Assembly (NCBI RefSeq): GCF_014192115.1
Contig: NZ_JACHXL010000001.1
Span: 650,788-714,787 of the forward strand
Origin: Psychrobacter luti
GTDB lineage: Bacteria > Pseudomonadota > Gammaproteobacteria > Pseudomonadales > Moraxellaceae
DNA length: 64,000 bases
Reading direction: 5' to 3'
Position 1 is the first letter of the stretch. Each line of letters begins with the position of its first letter. The notes under the pieces are model-generated. The model made no database searches and was not told the origin of the DNA. It saw nothing but the letters and a program-made list of their open reading frames with translations. Below, in pieces: positions 17,451 through 26,211 of the stretch. A program made the translations under genes and the position numbers.

Positions 17451-18023
17451 CTATTTTACAAAGCTATTTAGGCCATTTCTATAAAATAATAACTCCGCAA
17501 GCTCTGCTTCATTACTGATAATATCTGCCAATGTATAACGCTCAAGGACGTTGATAAAAGCGGTCAACGCTTCAAAAAATACCTGTTTTAGCTGACAGAC
17601 AGGACTAATAATACAACCTGACTTGACCTCCGCACTTGCTTCCTCATCAATCAGCGTCAAAGACAAATCTTTGGCAACCGCATTATCGTCAGTACCATTA
17701 AAAGAGCTATCAGGCTTAGGATTAATCAATAAATCGGTCGAAAAACATTCAACCAAATTAAAATCAGGCTCAATCTGTTTGATTAACACACCCAAATTGA
17801 TGTCTTTTGGCGCACACGCCAAGCGAATCCCGCCGTTTTTACCGCGCACGCTGTCTATGTAGCCAAGTTGCCCGAGCTGATGAATAATCTTGGTCAAATG
17901 ACTTCTAGAAATGTGATAACTGTTAGCAATATCACTGATATTTGCTAATAGATGCGGCTCAGGCTTGGTCGCCAAATAAATTAATGAGCGCAGCGCATAA
18001 TCACTATAGTTGGTCAGTCGCAT
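17451..18023 (-). CDS. nsrR: Rrf2-family nitric oxide sensor NsrR, with an insert
   Basis: About 190 residues. NsrR represses NO-detoxification genes until NO damages its Fe-S cluster. The winged helix matches NsrR (MRLTNYSDYALRSLIYLA, SRSHLTKIIHQLGQLGY, VRGKNGGIRLA). Three cluster cysteines are present, but the first (LVECFS) is separated from the second and third (GCIISPVCQLKQ) by 43 residues instead of about 4. The C-x5-C spacing is kept and the following helix (ERYTLADII) is normal. I start at the ATG at 18023 because GGAG lies 8 nt before it. A GTG at 18032 is in frame upstream. It lies just downstream of nnrS on the same strand. Confidence 0.88.
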   Translation of the reverse strand: MRLTNYSDYALRSLIYLATKPEPHLLANISDIANSYHISRSHLTKIIHQLGQLGYIDSVRGKNGGIRLACAPKDINLGVLIKQIEPDFNLVECFSTDLLINPKPDSSFNGTDDNAVAKDLSLTLIDEEASAEVKSGCIISPVCQLKQVFFEALTAFINVLERYTLADIISNEAELAELLFYRNGLNSFVK

Positions 18024-18081
18024 TTTTTGCACTCCAATGTTTGTTATAACTATTAACTTTATAATTTGAAATAATGTTACG

Positions 18082-18160
18082 TTTTAAAATGCTAATTTTT
18101 AAGTTGCTTTAGCTTTTAAATTACTTAGATTTTAAATCAATTGCATTTTAACCGTTTTAA
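18082..18160. repeat. Degenerate ~16-bp tandem array (5-6 units) upstream of nsrR
   Basis: TTTTAA starts at 18082, 18097, 18114, 18130 and 18146, with another at 18155. The clearest units are TTTTAAATTACTTAGA and TTTTAAATCAATTGCA. It fills the nnrS-nsrR gap. Confidence 0.6.
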
Positions 18161-18167
18161 CACCTTA

Positions 18168-19421
18168 TTAGCCAAATAAACCATCTGGTCGCGGGCGTGC
18201 CAGTATCGGCAAATAACTGATACAAAACAAGGCAAAACAAGCTATCCAAGCGCTTTGTGCCAGCATAATCCATAATAAGTAATGACTCATATCTATTAAT
18301 GGCAAAAATACCCGACTGACAAACGCCACTACCATAAGCGCGAACATTGCATTGACGATTTTGGGTGGCTGATGGATACTGCGCCCCGTATGGCCGAGTG
18401 ACACCCGCGCCATCATCGCCACCGTCATCATGCCAATACCGGAAATCGATAATCCATGTACCGCAATGCTGTGATTGTAGCCTAACCATGGCTGCAGTGC
18501 GTACAATACAAAGCTCACACACATCCCTAAAAAGGCGATATATAACGACCATAGTAACGGTTTTTGCCAAATACCGCGATGATACCAGCCTATTAAGCGT
18601 ACAATATTGACCACCGCCACCCCAAGCGCACTGATGGTCAGTAAGTATTTATTGGGATAAAACATATCAGTGATAAAAAAGGCAAAGAAGAACAATAAGC
18701 TGGCGATATCCTGCGCTTTATTATTACGTACCGTCACTACTTCGGTTTCGCCTTGAGCATTTGGCACACTTAGACCACGCTCAATAAAGAACGGCACCAC
18801 GCGGCGACCGATGGTCAATACCAAGCCGATAATCAGATAAAAACCTAAATAAACGCCAACCTTGGTCAGAGTCATATTGGCGCTGATAATACCCCAATAG
18901 CACAAAGCATTGCCCACTGTTAATAGTGCAAGCTTGGCTAAAATCCCCATTTGCTTATATTGCTTAACTTGTAATACTGCACGGAAAATCACAAAAGCCA
19001 TCGTGCCGATGAACAATAAATCGAATACCGCCGCCGCATATAGTAACGCCGCGCTGCTACCAGCAACCGTGATACCCAAGCCAAATCCTACCCAGCTCAA
19101 ACGCGCCAACAACCAACAGACAAAAATACCGAGCAGCTTATAGCCGTGCGGCATCATAACGCCCGTCCAAGTCTTTACCGCAGTCAATAAAAATCCTGCC
19201 ACGATGGCCAGCGCATAACCATAAATCATTTCATGACCATGCCAATACAGCGGATTCAACGTTTGCGCATCGATATCTGTATGCCCAGTAAACACAAATG
19301 CCCACAACGCCATGGTTATAATGGCAAACAGTGCGCCTGCGCTAAAAAATATCCGAAAGCTCAAGTTGAGTATGGGATGCGGCGAGCTTGGTAGCTTGCT
19401 AGGTAAATTAATCGATTGCAT
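18168..19421 (-). CDS. nnrS: NnrS-family membrane protein
   Basis: 417 residues, almost entirely hydrophobic with about 12 membrane segments. It is a haem/copper-associated inner-membrane protein that protects against NO stress in several proteobacteria. Family signs: the N-terminal FRIFFSAGALFAI, PLYWHGHEMIYGYALAIVAGFLLTAVKTWTG (conserved His residues), and the C-terminal HGLSISGIGMMTVAMMARVSLGHTGR. Its neighbour nsrR on the same strand and a palindromic site about 40 bp upstream suggest NO-responsive control. Ribosome site AAGAAG. Confidence 0.92.
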   Translation of the reverse strand: MQSINLPSKLPSSPHPILNLSFRIFFSAGALFAIITMALWAFVFTGHTDIDAQTLNPLYWHGHEMIYGYALAIVAGFLLTAVKTWTGVMMPHGYKLLGIFVCWLLARLSWVGFGLGITVAGSSAALLYAAAVFDLLFIGTMAFVIFRAVLQVKQYKQMGILAKLALLTVGNALCYWGIISANMTLTKVGVYLGFYLIIGLVLTIGRRVVPFFIERGLSVPNAQGETEVVTVRNNKAQDIASLLFFFAFFITDMFYPNKYLLTISALGVAVVNIVRLIGWYHRGIWQKPLLWSLYIAFLGMCVSFVLYALQPWLGYNHSIAVHGLSISGIGMMTVAMMARVSLGHTGRSIHQPPKIVNAMFALMVVAFVSRVFLPLIDMSHYLLWIMLAQSAWIACFALFCISYLPILARPRPDGLFG

Positions 19422-19460
19422 AGCAGACTTCTTATAATAAAAGTTAGAAGGTATGTCTCA

Positions 19461-19483
19461 TAGATTCATTTTATATGAATGTT
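19461..19483. promoter_or_regulatory. Candidate NsrR operator upstream of nnrS
   Basis: Inverted repeat with core ATTCAT-TTTAT-ATGAAT and half-sites TAGATTCATTT and ATATGAATGTT. It resembles the 11-1-11 NsrR box built from AAGATG-type halves. It lies 40-60 bp before the nnrS start. The match is imperfect. Confidence 0.5.
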
Positions 19484-19622
19484 AATTATAATGCCACCTA
19501 AACTATATGACTACGGTGGTTCATTCAAGTGGTGGTTCATTAAAGTAGTTATCATATACAGCTATAATTGATATAAAGCGCTAGATTGGATAGTCTTATC
19601 TTAGCCCAATCTGTATCTAATA

Positions 19623-19678
19623 ACTGATATTCGATAGCTTATACTCGATAAGTGATATTCGATAACTGACATTCTATA
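19623..19678. repeat. 14-bp tandem array (4 units)
   Basis: TCGATA recurs at 19631, 19645 and 19659, with TCTATA at 19673. The units are variants of ACTGATATTCGATA at an exact 14-bp period. Confidence 0.7.
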
Positions 19679-19800
19679 ATTTACAGCCGCATAAAACTCT
19701 AAAGTAGCATATAGCTTGATATTTACCTTCACCATTACCATCATAGGTAATGACCACAGTTAATTTGACTGCGTAAATGGTTCACTTTTAGGAGATTGTC

Positions 19801-20037
19801 ATGACAGAAGCGCATGCACCGATTGAGAAACGTAAAATCGTTAATAGATTTTTGACCCTACTGACTAAAGAACAGCCGCAAATGTATTATGCAACGACAT
19901 CTGAGATCTCTCGTAGCATCCATACAATGATAAAAGAACATACCAACCGTCTGACAGTAGAAGAGCAAGCTTTGGTTCGACATATGACTATCGAAGAGAT
20001 TGAAGCATTACTAGGCTTTCATTCTAAACAACATTAG
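19801..20037 (+). CDS. Small protein of unknown function
   Basis: 78 residues, charged, predicted mainly helical (IEKRKIVNRFLTLLTKEQ, RLTVEEQALVRHMTIEEIEALLGFH). No signal peptide, membrane segment or cysteine. A strong ribosome site (TTAGGAG) lies 6 nt before the ATG, and a terminator sits 34 bp after the stop, so it is a complete small transcription unit and likely real. I do not recognise the family. The C-terminal EEIEALLGFH could be an interaction helix. Confidence 0.7.
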   Translation: MTEAHAPIEKRKIVNRFLTLLTKEQPQMYYATTSEISRSIHTMIKEHTNRLTVEEQALVRHMTIEEIEALLGFHSKQH

Positions 20038-20070
20038 AACTATAAAATTTTAGAATCATTGCGTATAAAT

Positions 20071-20106
20071 AAAAAAAAGACCACCATTCAGGCGGTCTTT
20101 TTTTAT
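20071..20106. terminator. Bidirectional terminator
   Basis: A-run, AAAGACCACC/GGCGGTCTTT stem with one mismatch and a 6-nt loop, T-run. Between convergent genes. Confidence 0.85.
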
Positions 20107-20172
20107 ATCGAAACATTTATCTAACTACATCTAAGTGCGTTTATCTATAACGCATTGATTAGAATGCACTGA

Positions 20173-21663
20173 TTAAAACGGATATTGACGCGGTTCGTTT
20201 TGCATTGATATCCAATGCGTTCTAGTAAATTCTTCCAGTATCCACTCACCATTAAAGCGACCAATACCTGAGTTTTTCTCACCGCCAAATGGCATATTGC
20301 TCTCATCGTTGACTGAGATATCATTAATATGGGTCATGCCCGCTCTGATACCGCGAGCAAAGCGCAGACCTTTTTGCATATCTGCTGTAAATACCGCACT
20401 CGATAGACCATACATGGAATCATTAGCTATCGATAACGCATCATCTTCATCTTTGGCACGGATGATACCGACCAATGGCCCGAATACTTCATTACGTGAC
20501 AAATCCATCTCGCGCGTCACTTCAGTAAAGATATGCGGCGGTACTACTTGACCTTTAATCTCACCACTTAAAATCATTTTGGCACCTTCTTCCTGTGCTT
20601 TAGCGATTTTTTCTTTCAGCGATTTGACTTGTTTTTCATTAATGATTGGACCGACTGCCGTATCTTGCTTGTCTGGATCACCGACGTTTAAGGTTTTAAC
20701 ATGAGCTAAGAAGCGCTCAACAAAGTCATCATAAATCTCGTCTTCGACGATGATACGGTTAATAGCGAGGCAAATTTGACCTTGATGCAAGAACTTACCA
20801 AAGGCTGCTGCTTTAACTGCCTGCTCAATATCCGCGTCTTTTAATACCACAAATGGACTGTTACCGCCGAGCTCAAGCGCAACTTGTTTGATATAGTCGC
20901 CGCCATTGGCCAGCTCGCCAATGTGTTTGCCGACTGAGGTTGAACCAGTAAATGATACAAAGCTTGGAATATCATGAGTGACGATGGCATCACCAATCTC
21001 ACTACCCGCACCAACGACGACGTTGAGCAGCCCTTTTGGCAGACCGGCTTCTTCGAATACTTTTGCTAACAGTAACCCACCCGTAATAGGCGTGTCACTT
21101 GCAGGCTTAAGTACGACCGCGTTACCAAGTGCTAATGCAGGCGCGATAGAACGCTGAGTAAGATGTAGCGGAAAGTTCCATGGGCTAATAACGGCTACCA
21201 CACCGATTGGCTCACGGTAAACGAAGTTTTCTTTACCTGGCGTGTTTGATGCGCGAATCTCACCATGGACACGGTTAGGGAAACTGGCAGCTTCAAGCGT
21301 AATCGCACGCGCACTACCGAACTCTACCATTGCTTTGATACGCGTACTTCCCGACTCTTTGATGAGCCAATCGACAATTTCGTCTTGACGCTGATCTAAG
21401 ACATTAACAACGTTATACATTAAGCTGGCACGCTCAGCTGGCGTCTTTTGCGCCCATTCTTTTTGCGCCGCATTTGCTGCTTGATAGGCTTCATCAAGCT
21501 GCTTGCTGGTAGCCTGTTTAATCTCGACCAGCGTGTCGCCATTATATGGATCGACATCAGTATTGACGCTATCATCTTTACCTTGTTGCCAAGTACCGGC
21601 GATATATTGCAGATGGAAATCGCTATAAGCACTTTTCTGCGTATTCTTAGTATCGGTTGACAT
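20173..21663 (-). CDS. NAD(P)-dependent aldehyde dehydrogenase
   Basis: 496 residues of the classical aldehyde dehydrogenase fold, oxidising an aldehyde to its acid. [15 protein letters not shown] is at about 158-172, the general base Glu264 in ALELGGNSP, and nucleophile Cys298 in [11 protein letters not shown]. The GQICLA context resembles vanillin/benzaldehyde dehydrogenase-like and DhaS-like groups, so aromatic or short aliphatic aldehydes are possible. AAGGA ribosome site. It is divergent from the TetR regulator with an operator at 21871-21885, so it may belong to the same electrophile regulon. Confidence 0.88.
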   Translation of the reverse strand: MSTDTKNTQKSAYSDFHLQYIAGTWQQGKDDSVNTDVDPYNGDTLVEIKQATSKQLDEAYQAANAAQKEWAQKTPAERASLMYNVVNVLDQRQDEIVDWLIKESGSTRIKAMVEFGSARAITLEAASFPNRVHGEIRASNTPGKENFVYREPIGVVAVISPWNFPLHLTQRSIAPALALGNAVVLKPASDTPITGGLLLAKVFEEAGLPKGLLNVVVGAGSEIGDAIVTHDIPSFVSFTGSTSVGKHIGELANGGDYIKQVALELGGNSPFVVLKDADIEQAVKAAAFGKFLHQGQICLAINRIIVEDEIYDDFVERFLAHVKTLNVGDPDKQDTAVGPIINEKQVKSLKEKIAKAQEEGAKMILSGEIKGQVVPPHIFTEVTREMDLSRNEVFGPLVGIIRAKDEDDALSIANDSMYGLSSAVFTADMQKGLRFARGIRAGMTHINDISVNDESNMPFGGEKNSGIGRFNGEWILEEFTRTHWISMQNEPRQYPF

Positions 21664-22024
21664 AATAATCCTTATTTATTTTATGTTTGTTATTTAAAAC
21701 GTTTGGTTTATTAAAACGCTTAATTAATTAAAGCAGCGAGCTGCTACATTTGGAATAGGTAAACAGCAAAACAGTTATGTGCAATGGTTGTGTTGGGAAA
21801 TGAGGGTTTTATGAAACGGTAATGTGAAACAATCATTTGCTACTAACCATCGATAACAAATGCAACTTGCTAGACGACTGGTCTAATGCTAACATAGTAA
21901 GCATAAAAACAAGAATCAATTATCACTAAGTATTGTTGAAAAAACGTAACGCTTAAAATAATACTCTAACTAACTTATATTTAACGATATAACCAAATAA
22001 AGATCTAAGGAGAACATCCTCTTC
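21664..22024. promoter_or_regulatory. Divergent promoter region ALDH / TetR
   Basis: About 360 bp. A possible promoter TTGCTA-17 bp-TAACAT begins near 21868 and encloses the operator at 21871-21885, so repressor binding would block it. Confidence 0.5.
21871..21885. promoter_or_regulatory. NemR/AcuR-type operator, copy 1
   Basis: TAGAC-GACTG-GTCTA: palindromic arms with a five-base centre, of the TAGAC..GTCTA type bound by NemR-like TetR repressors. It is preceded by CGATAACAAA as in copy 2. Confidence 0.75.
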
Positions 22025-22627
22025 ATGTCCACTATTACAACCACTGCTCCACCAGATACTAGAGCGCACCTGTTAGCGATAGGCTATCAACTCATTGCAC
22101 AAAAAGGTTTTACCGCTGTCGGCATCAAACAAATCCTTGATACCGCTGGTGTACCCAAAGGCTCATTTTATCATTACTTTGCGTCAAAAGAGGCCTTTGG
22201 TGAAGCCATTATCGAGCATTATTTTGCCAACTATAAAAATCGCCTCGATGCAATTGCTGCCGAAAACATTAGCGCGCAACAGAAGATATATAACTATTTC
22301 CAAAATTGGTACGACACCCAACAAAACGGCTGCGATCACGAAAAATGCTTGGTAGTGAAGCTTAGTGCCGAGGTTTCAGATATGTCGGAGCCGATGCGCA
22401 AAGTCTTACACGCCGGCTATCAGCAAACGATTACTTGGTTAGCAACCCAAGTCAAAGCCGGCTGGGCAGACGGTTCTGTGCCTCATCCTGATAATATGGC
22501 TGCCGAAAGTATGGCAAAGCGTTGGTATTTTTCTTGGTTGGGTGCTAGCTTAGTTGCAAAAATCAGTCAAACAGATACGCCATTGGCAGAAGTATGGCTG
22601 ATGACCACCTCACAGCTTGGTCGCTAA
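22025..22627 (+). CDS. TetR-family repressor, NemR/AcuR-like
   Basis: 200 residues. The N-terminal TetR helix-turn-helix at about 12-58 is IAQKGFTAVGIKQILDTAGVPKGSFYHYFASKEAFGEAII, the spelling seen in the NemR/AcuR group. The ligand domain contains Cys residues in NGCDHEKCLVVKLSAEVSDMSEPMR. NemR-type sensors use cysteines to detect electrophiles, so these are candidates. Two TAGAC..GTCTA operators lie before it and before the yqhD-like gene, which fits autoregulation plus operon control. AAGGAG lies about 12 nt before the ATG, slightly far. Confidence 0.88.
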   Translation: MSTITTTAPPDTRAHLLAIGYQLIAQKGFTAVGIKQILDTAGVPKGSFYHYFASKEAFGEAIIEHYFANYKNRLDAIAAENISAQQKIYNYFQNWYDTQQNGCDHEKCLVVKLSAEVSDMSEPMRKVLHAGYQQTITWLATQVKAGWADGSVPHPDNMAAESMAKRWYFSWLGASLVAKISQTDTPLAEVWLMTTSQLGR

Positions 22628-22705
22628 CTCCTTATTTAAATCTTAAATCAAATAATCATTATTTTCAGTTATGCGATAGTTTTGTAAAATTGATAACAAA
22701 ATTAC

Positions 22706-22720
22706 TAGACGACCGGTCTA
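22706..22720. promoter_or_regulatory. NemR/AcuR-type operator, copy 2
   Basis: TAGAC-GACCG-GTCTA, differing from copy 1 only in the central bases and again preceded by GATAACAAA. It lies 112 bp before the yqhD-like start, probably overlapping that promoter. Confidence 0.78.
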
Positions 22721-22831
22721 ATTCATGTACAATGCGCACAGATGGAAATAATCGCTATGACGCATATCGATATAAAAGACGTCACTCATTAGCACTTACA
22801 TCACAACTTATCATTAAAAACTAGGAATATT

Positions 22832-24049
22832 ATGAATAACTTTCAATATTACAATCCCGTCCGTATCGTCTTTGGCGAAGGTCAAATCAAACAGTTATCA
22901 GAGCTAGTGCCAACAGAGGCACGTGTATTAATCACTTATGGTGGCGGTTCAGCACAGCGTACCGGTACGTTAGATGAAGTAAAGAATGCGCTATCAGCGA
23001 ATGGTAATCGTGAAGTATTTGAGTTTGGTGGTATTGAAGCCAATCCAGAATTCACCACCTTGCTAAAAGCCGCTGATATGGTGAACGAGCATAATATTGA
23101 TTTCTTATTAGCCGTTGGTGGTGGTTCAGTCATTGATGGCAGTAAATTCGTCGCGCTCGTCTCTTCATTTACTGAAGATGACAGCAAAAACAATACTGTC
23201 TCACGTGAGAAAGCATGGGATGCACTGCTCAGTGGTTGTGCAAACATAGACACTGCCATCGATTTGGGTGCGGTATTGACTATTCCAGCGACTGGTTCTG
23301 AGATGAATAATGGCGGTGTTGTTAATCATAGTGAACGTCAAGCAAAACTACCTTTCCGTAGTCCGTTGGTCTTCCCTAAGTTCTCAATTTTAGATCCGAC
23401 TAAGACGCTAACATTGCCTGAGCGTCAAGTAATGAACGGTGTTGCAGATGCATTTGTCCACGTGATGGAACAGTACCTGACTTATCCAGTCAATGCGAAA
23501 GTTCAAGATGCATTTTCTGAGAGCTTATTAAAAATTCTGATTGAAGAAGGCGCAGCAGTCAAAGCCGATCCAGAGAATTTAGAAACGCGTAAAAATATTA
23601 TGTGGACAGCAACCATGGCATTGAATGGTCTGATTGGTACTGGTGTACCGCAAGATTGGACGACGCATATGATTGGTCATGAACTGACCTCACTGCATGC
23701 GATTGATCATGCCCGTACGCTAACCATTGTATTGCCGTCAGTATTGCGTGAGCTTAAAGACAGTAAAAAAGATAAACTGCTTCAGTATGCGCGTAACGTT
23801 TGGAACATTGCAGATACAGATTTAGACGATGACACCATCATCGAAACTGCTATTGTTCATACTGAGAACTTCTTCCGCGAGCTTGGATTGCCAGTTAGCT
23901 TAGAAGATGCAGAATTAACCGAGTCAGCCATTGACCCTATCATCAAGCAACTTGAAGCACACAAAATGGTGAAACTGGGTGAACACGGTAAAAATGACTT
24001 AGCTGTATCACGCCGAATTTTAGAACGCGCCGTTACTAGCAAAGCTTAA
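22832..24049 (+). CDS. Iron-containing alcohol dehydrogenase, YqhD-like aldehyde reductase
   Basis: 405 residues of the group III metal-dependent alcohol dehydrogenases. Reduces reactive aldehydes with NADPH in YqhD homologues. The N-terminal NNFQYYNPVRIVFGEGQI, nucleotide motif LAVGGGSVIDGSKF (about 91-104), TIPATGSEMNNGGVV, and the metal-ligand segments GVADAFVHVMEQY and GHELTSLHAIDHARTL are typical of YqhD/BdhA. First gene of a four-gene + strand run under the second operator. Ribosome site AGGAATATT. A gap of 131 bp with a hairpin follows. Confidence 0.92.
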   Translation: MNNFQYYNPVRIVFGEGQIKQLSELVPTEARVLITYGGGSAQRTGTLDEVKNALSANGNREVFEFGGIEANPEFTTLLKAADMVNEHNIDFLLAVGGGSVIDGSKFVALVSSFTEDDSKNNTVSREKAWDALLSGCANIDTAIDLGAVLTIPATGSEMNNGGVVNHSERQAKLPFRSPLVFPKFSILDPTKTLTLPERQVMNGVADAFVHVMEQYLTYPVNAKVQDAFSESLLKILIEEGAAVKADPENLETRKNIMWTATMALNGLIGTGVPQDWTTHMIGHELTSLHAIDHARTLTIVLPSVLRELKDSKKDKLLQYARNVWNIADTDLDDDTIIETAIVHTENFFRELGLPVSLEDAELTESAIDPIIKQLEAHKMVKLGEHGKNDLAVSRRILERAVTSKA

Positions 24050-24089
24050 TCGTCACAAACCTTATAACTTTTTATTGTCACAACAATCG

Positions 24090-24115
24090 GTAGCCATTCA
24101 CTTTGGCATGGCTAC
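24090..24115. other. Hairpin between yqhD-like and curA-like genes
   Basis: GTAGCCAT and ATGGCTAC pair perfectly around a 10-nt loop. There is no T-run after it, so it is not a classical terminator. It may be an mRNA processing or stability element inside the operon. Confidence 0.6.
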
Positions 24116-24180
24116 TGACTTTAAAACTTTAAAACAAAAATGAATAACTACAACTAATAACTACAATAAGGAGCTTTAAC

Positions 24181-25242
24181 ATGAGCTTTGATAATAATTT
24201 TAATGCACAACAAAACCAAAAACAAAACCGTCAAATCAAACTTGCCAGCCGTCCTAATGGCGTGCCAACCAGCGATAATTTCGAGCTAACCACCAGCGAC
24301 ATCCCAACTCCTAATGACAATCAAATGCTACTGCGTACCGTATATATGTCACTTGACCCCTATATGCGCGGACGTATGAGTGCTTCAAAAAGCTATGCTG
24401 ACCCATTAGAAATTGGCGATGTCATGCTAGGCGGAACGGTTGCCCAAGTCGTCGAGTCTAATATCGATAAATTTGCCGTCGGTGATTTGGTCGTATCAAA
24501 TTCAGGCTGGCAGGATTATAGCGTCAGTGATGGCGAAGGCGTGCTAAAGCTTGATAAGAACATGTCAAACCCTTCTTATGGTCTTGGTGTCCTTGGTATG
24601 CCAGGCTTTACCGGTTATATGGGTTTGACCGATATTGGCAAACCAAAAAAAGGCGAAACCTTAGTAGTAGCTGCGGCGACTGGTCCTGTGGGCGCAACGG
24701 TTGGACAAGTCGGTAATCATTTAGGCTTACGTACGGTCGGTGTCGCAGGCGGTGCAGAAAAATGTGCTTATGCAGTCGAAGAACTGGGTTTTGATATTTG
24801 TATCGACCATAAAGCCGACGACTTTGCCGAACAGCTTAAAAACGCTTGCCCAGATGGTATCGATATCTATTATGAAAACGTCGGTGGCAAAGTATTAGAT
24901 GGCGTATTGCCATTATTAAATGCTCATGCGCGTATTCCAGTATGCGGCTTGGTGTCACAATATAACGCAACTGATCTTCCTGATGGCAAAGACCGCCTAG
25001 GTATGTTGATGGGTCATATCCTCAGTCAGCGCCTGACTATCAAAGGCTTTATCATCTTTGAAGAGTATGGCGACCATTTCCCAGAATTCTTAAAAATCAT
25101 GGGTGAATGGGTTGAGTCAGGTAAAGTCAAAACCAAAGAGCATATCGTCGATGGCTTAGCACAAGCACCACAAGCTTTCTTTGACATGCTAGAAGGTAAA
25201 AACTTCGGTAAAACCGTGGTTAAAGTTGCTGACGTTCAGTAG
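24181..25242 (+). CDS. NADPH-dependent enal/enone reductase, CurA/LTB4 dehydrogenase type
   Basis: 353 residues, zinc-free medium-chain dehydrogenase. Reduces the C=C bond of alpha,beta-unsaturated carbonyls. N-terminal signature QIKLASRPNGVPTSDNFEL, then MSLDPYMRGRMS, the GLGVLGMPGFTGYMGL segment, cofactor motif VAAATGPVGATVGQVG (about 158-173), YYENVGGKVLDGVLPLLN and ICGLVSQYN-like strand VCGLVSQYN. Strong ribosome site AAGGAG. Its place between an aldehyde reductase and a DJ-1 protein fits detoxification of enals. Confidence 0.92.
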   Translation: MSFDNNFNAQQNQKQNRQIKLASRPNGVPTSDNFELTTSDIPTPNDNQMLLRTVYMSLDPYMRGRMSASKSYADPLEIGDVMLGGTVAQVVESNIDKFAVGDLVVSNSGWQDYSVSDGEGVLKLDKNMSNPSYGLGVLGMPGFTGYMGLTDIGKPKKGETLVVAAATGPVGATVGQVGNHLGLRTVGVAGGAEKCAYAVEELGFDICIDHKADDFAEQLKNACPDGIDIYYENVGGKVLDGVLPLLNAHARIPVCGLVSQYNATDLPDGKDRLGMLMGHILSQRLTIKGFIIFEEYGDHFPEFLKIMGEWVESGKVKTKEHIVDGLAQAPQAFFDMLEGKNFGKTVVKVADVQ

Positions 25243-25364
25243 TTCATATCAAGCGAGTTATATAAAGTTATAAAGTAGCCAGTTTCAAATAACTTTCAGA
25301 TAACCACTTAACAACATAATGCGTTAAGACAATTACTGAAAATGATGATTAAAACATTAATACT

Positions 25365-25435
25365 GTTAGCAGCCAGTTTTTAGCAAAGACCCTTTTACAT
25401 GGTTTTTGCATAGCTTTAGCATTGCTGGCTGCTAC
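25365..25435. other. Large imperfect hairpin between curA-like and DJ-1-like genes
   Basis: TAGCAGCCAG (25367-25376) pairs with CTGGCTGCTA (25425-25434). Inside, GCAAAGACC (25383-25391) can pair with GGTTTTTGC (25411-25419) allowing one G-U. No T-run follows. It may be a structured mRNA element, a small intergenic repeat or a processing site. Confidence 0.6.
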
Positions 25436-25504
25436 AGCCATGAACCTCGTATTAAATCAGTATTAAAACTTAGCAATCAATATAAATAATAAATAGGGAC
25501 AATT

Positions 25505-26182
25505 ATGAATATTTTAATGGTACTAACCTCACACGATAAATTGGGTGATACAGGCAAAAAAACGGGATTTTGGCTAGAAGAATTTGCCGCCCCTTACTAT
25601 GCTTTCTTGGATGCTGGTGTCAATATTACTCTAGCCTCTCCTGCTGGCGGTCAACCACCTCTTGACCCTAGTAGCGATACGCCAGATGCGCAAACAAAAG
25701 ACACCAAACGCTTTAAAGAAGACTCTGAAGCTCAAGAGCGTCTTGCCAATACCAAGAAGCTTGCTGAAGTAAAAGCCGAAGACTTTGACTCCGTCTTTTA
25801 TCCGGGTGGTCATGGTCCATTATGGGATTTGGCAGTCGATAAAAACTCTATCGAGTTAATCGAAACCTTTGTTAAACAAGACAAGCCGGTTGCCTTTGTT
25901 TGTCACTCTCCTGCCGCGCTTAAAAACGTCAAAATCGATGGCGAGTATTTGGTCAAAGGTAAGAAAGTCACTGGCTTTACCAATACTGAAGAAGAAGGTG
26001 TTGGCCTGACTGACGTTGTGCCTTTCTTATTGGAAGATGCGTTAAAAGCCAATGGCGGTCATTATGAAAAAGGTGCGGATTGGGAGTCGTATGTCGTTGA
26101 AGATGGTCTATTGATTACCGGTCAAAACCCAGCGTCATCAGAAGAAGCCGCTAAACGTTTACTTGCCAAGCTGCAAGCATAA
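25505..26182 (+). CDS. DJ-1/PfpI superfamily protein, Hsp31/HchA-like
   Basis: 225 residues. Family members act as glutathione-independent glyoxalases or protein deglycase/chaperones. Visible: WLEEFAAPYYAF with the conserved Glu near 25, SPAGGQPPLDP at about 45-55, FYPGGHGPLWDL at 98-109, and nucleophile Cys133 in AFVCHSPAALKN. This matches the Hsp31/YDR533C branch more than PfpI proteases. It follows an unusual 260-bp gap with a hairpin. In context it would deal with methylglyoxal or similar dicarbonyls. Confidence 0.9.
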   Translation: MNILMVLTSHDKLGDTGKKTGFWLEEFAAPYYAFLDAGVNITLASPAGGQPPLDPSSDTPDAQTKDTKRFKEDSEAQERLANTKKLAEVKAEDFDSVFYPGGHGPLWDLAVDKNSIELIETFVKQDKPVAFVCHSPAALKNVKIDGEYLVKGKKVTGFTNTEEEGVGLTDVVPFLLEDALKANGGHYEKGADWESYVVEDGLLITGQNPASSEEAAKRLLAKLQA

Positions 26183-26211
26183 TATAAAAATATCGTAAAA
26201 AGGCTAATATC

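Larger units (their letters stand above)
19422..19800. other. Divergent region nnrS / small gene
   Basis: About 380 bp without a larger ORF. It holds the candidate NsrR box and a 14-bp tandem array. The promoter of the small gene should lie near 19740-19785. Confidence 0.5.
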
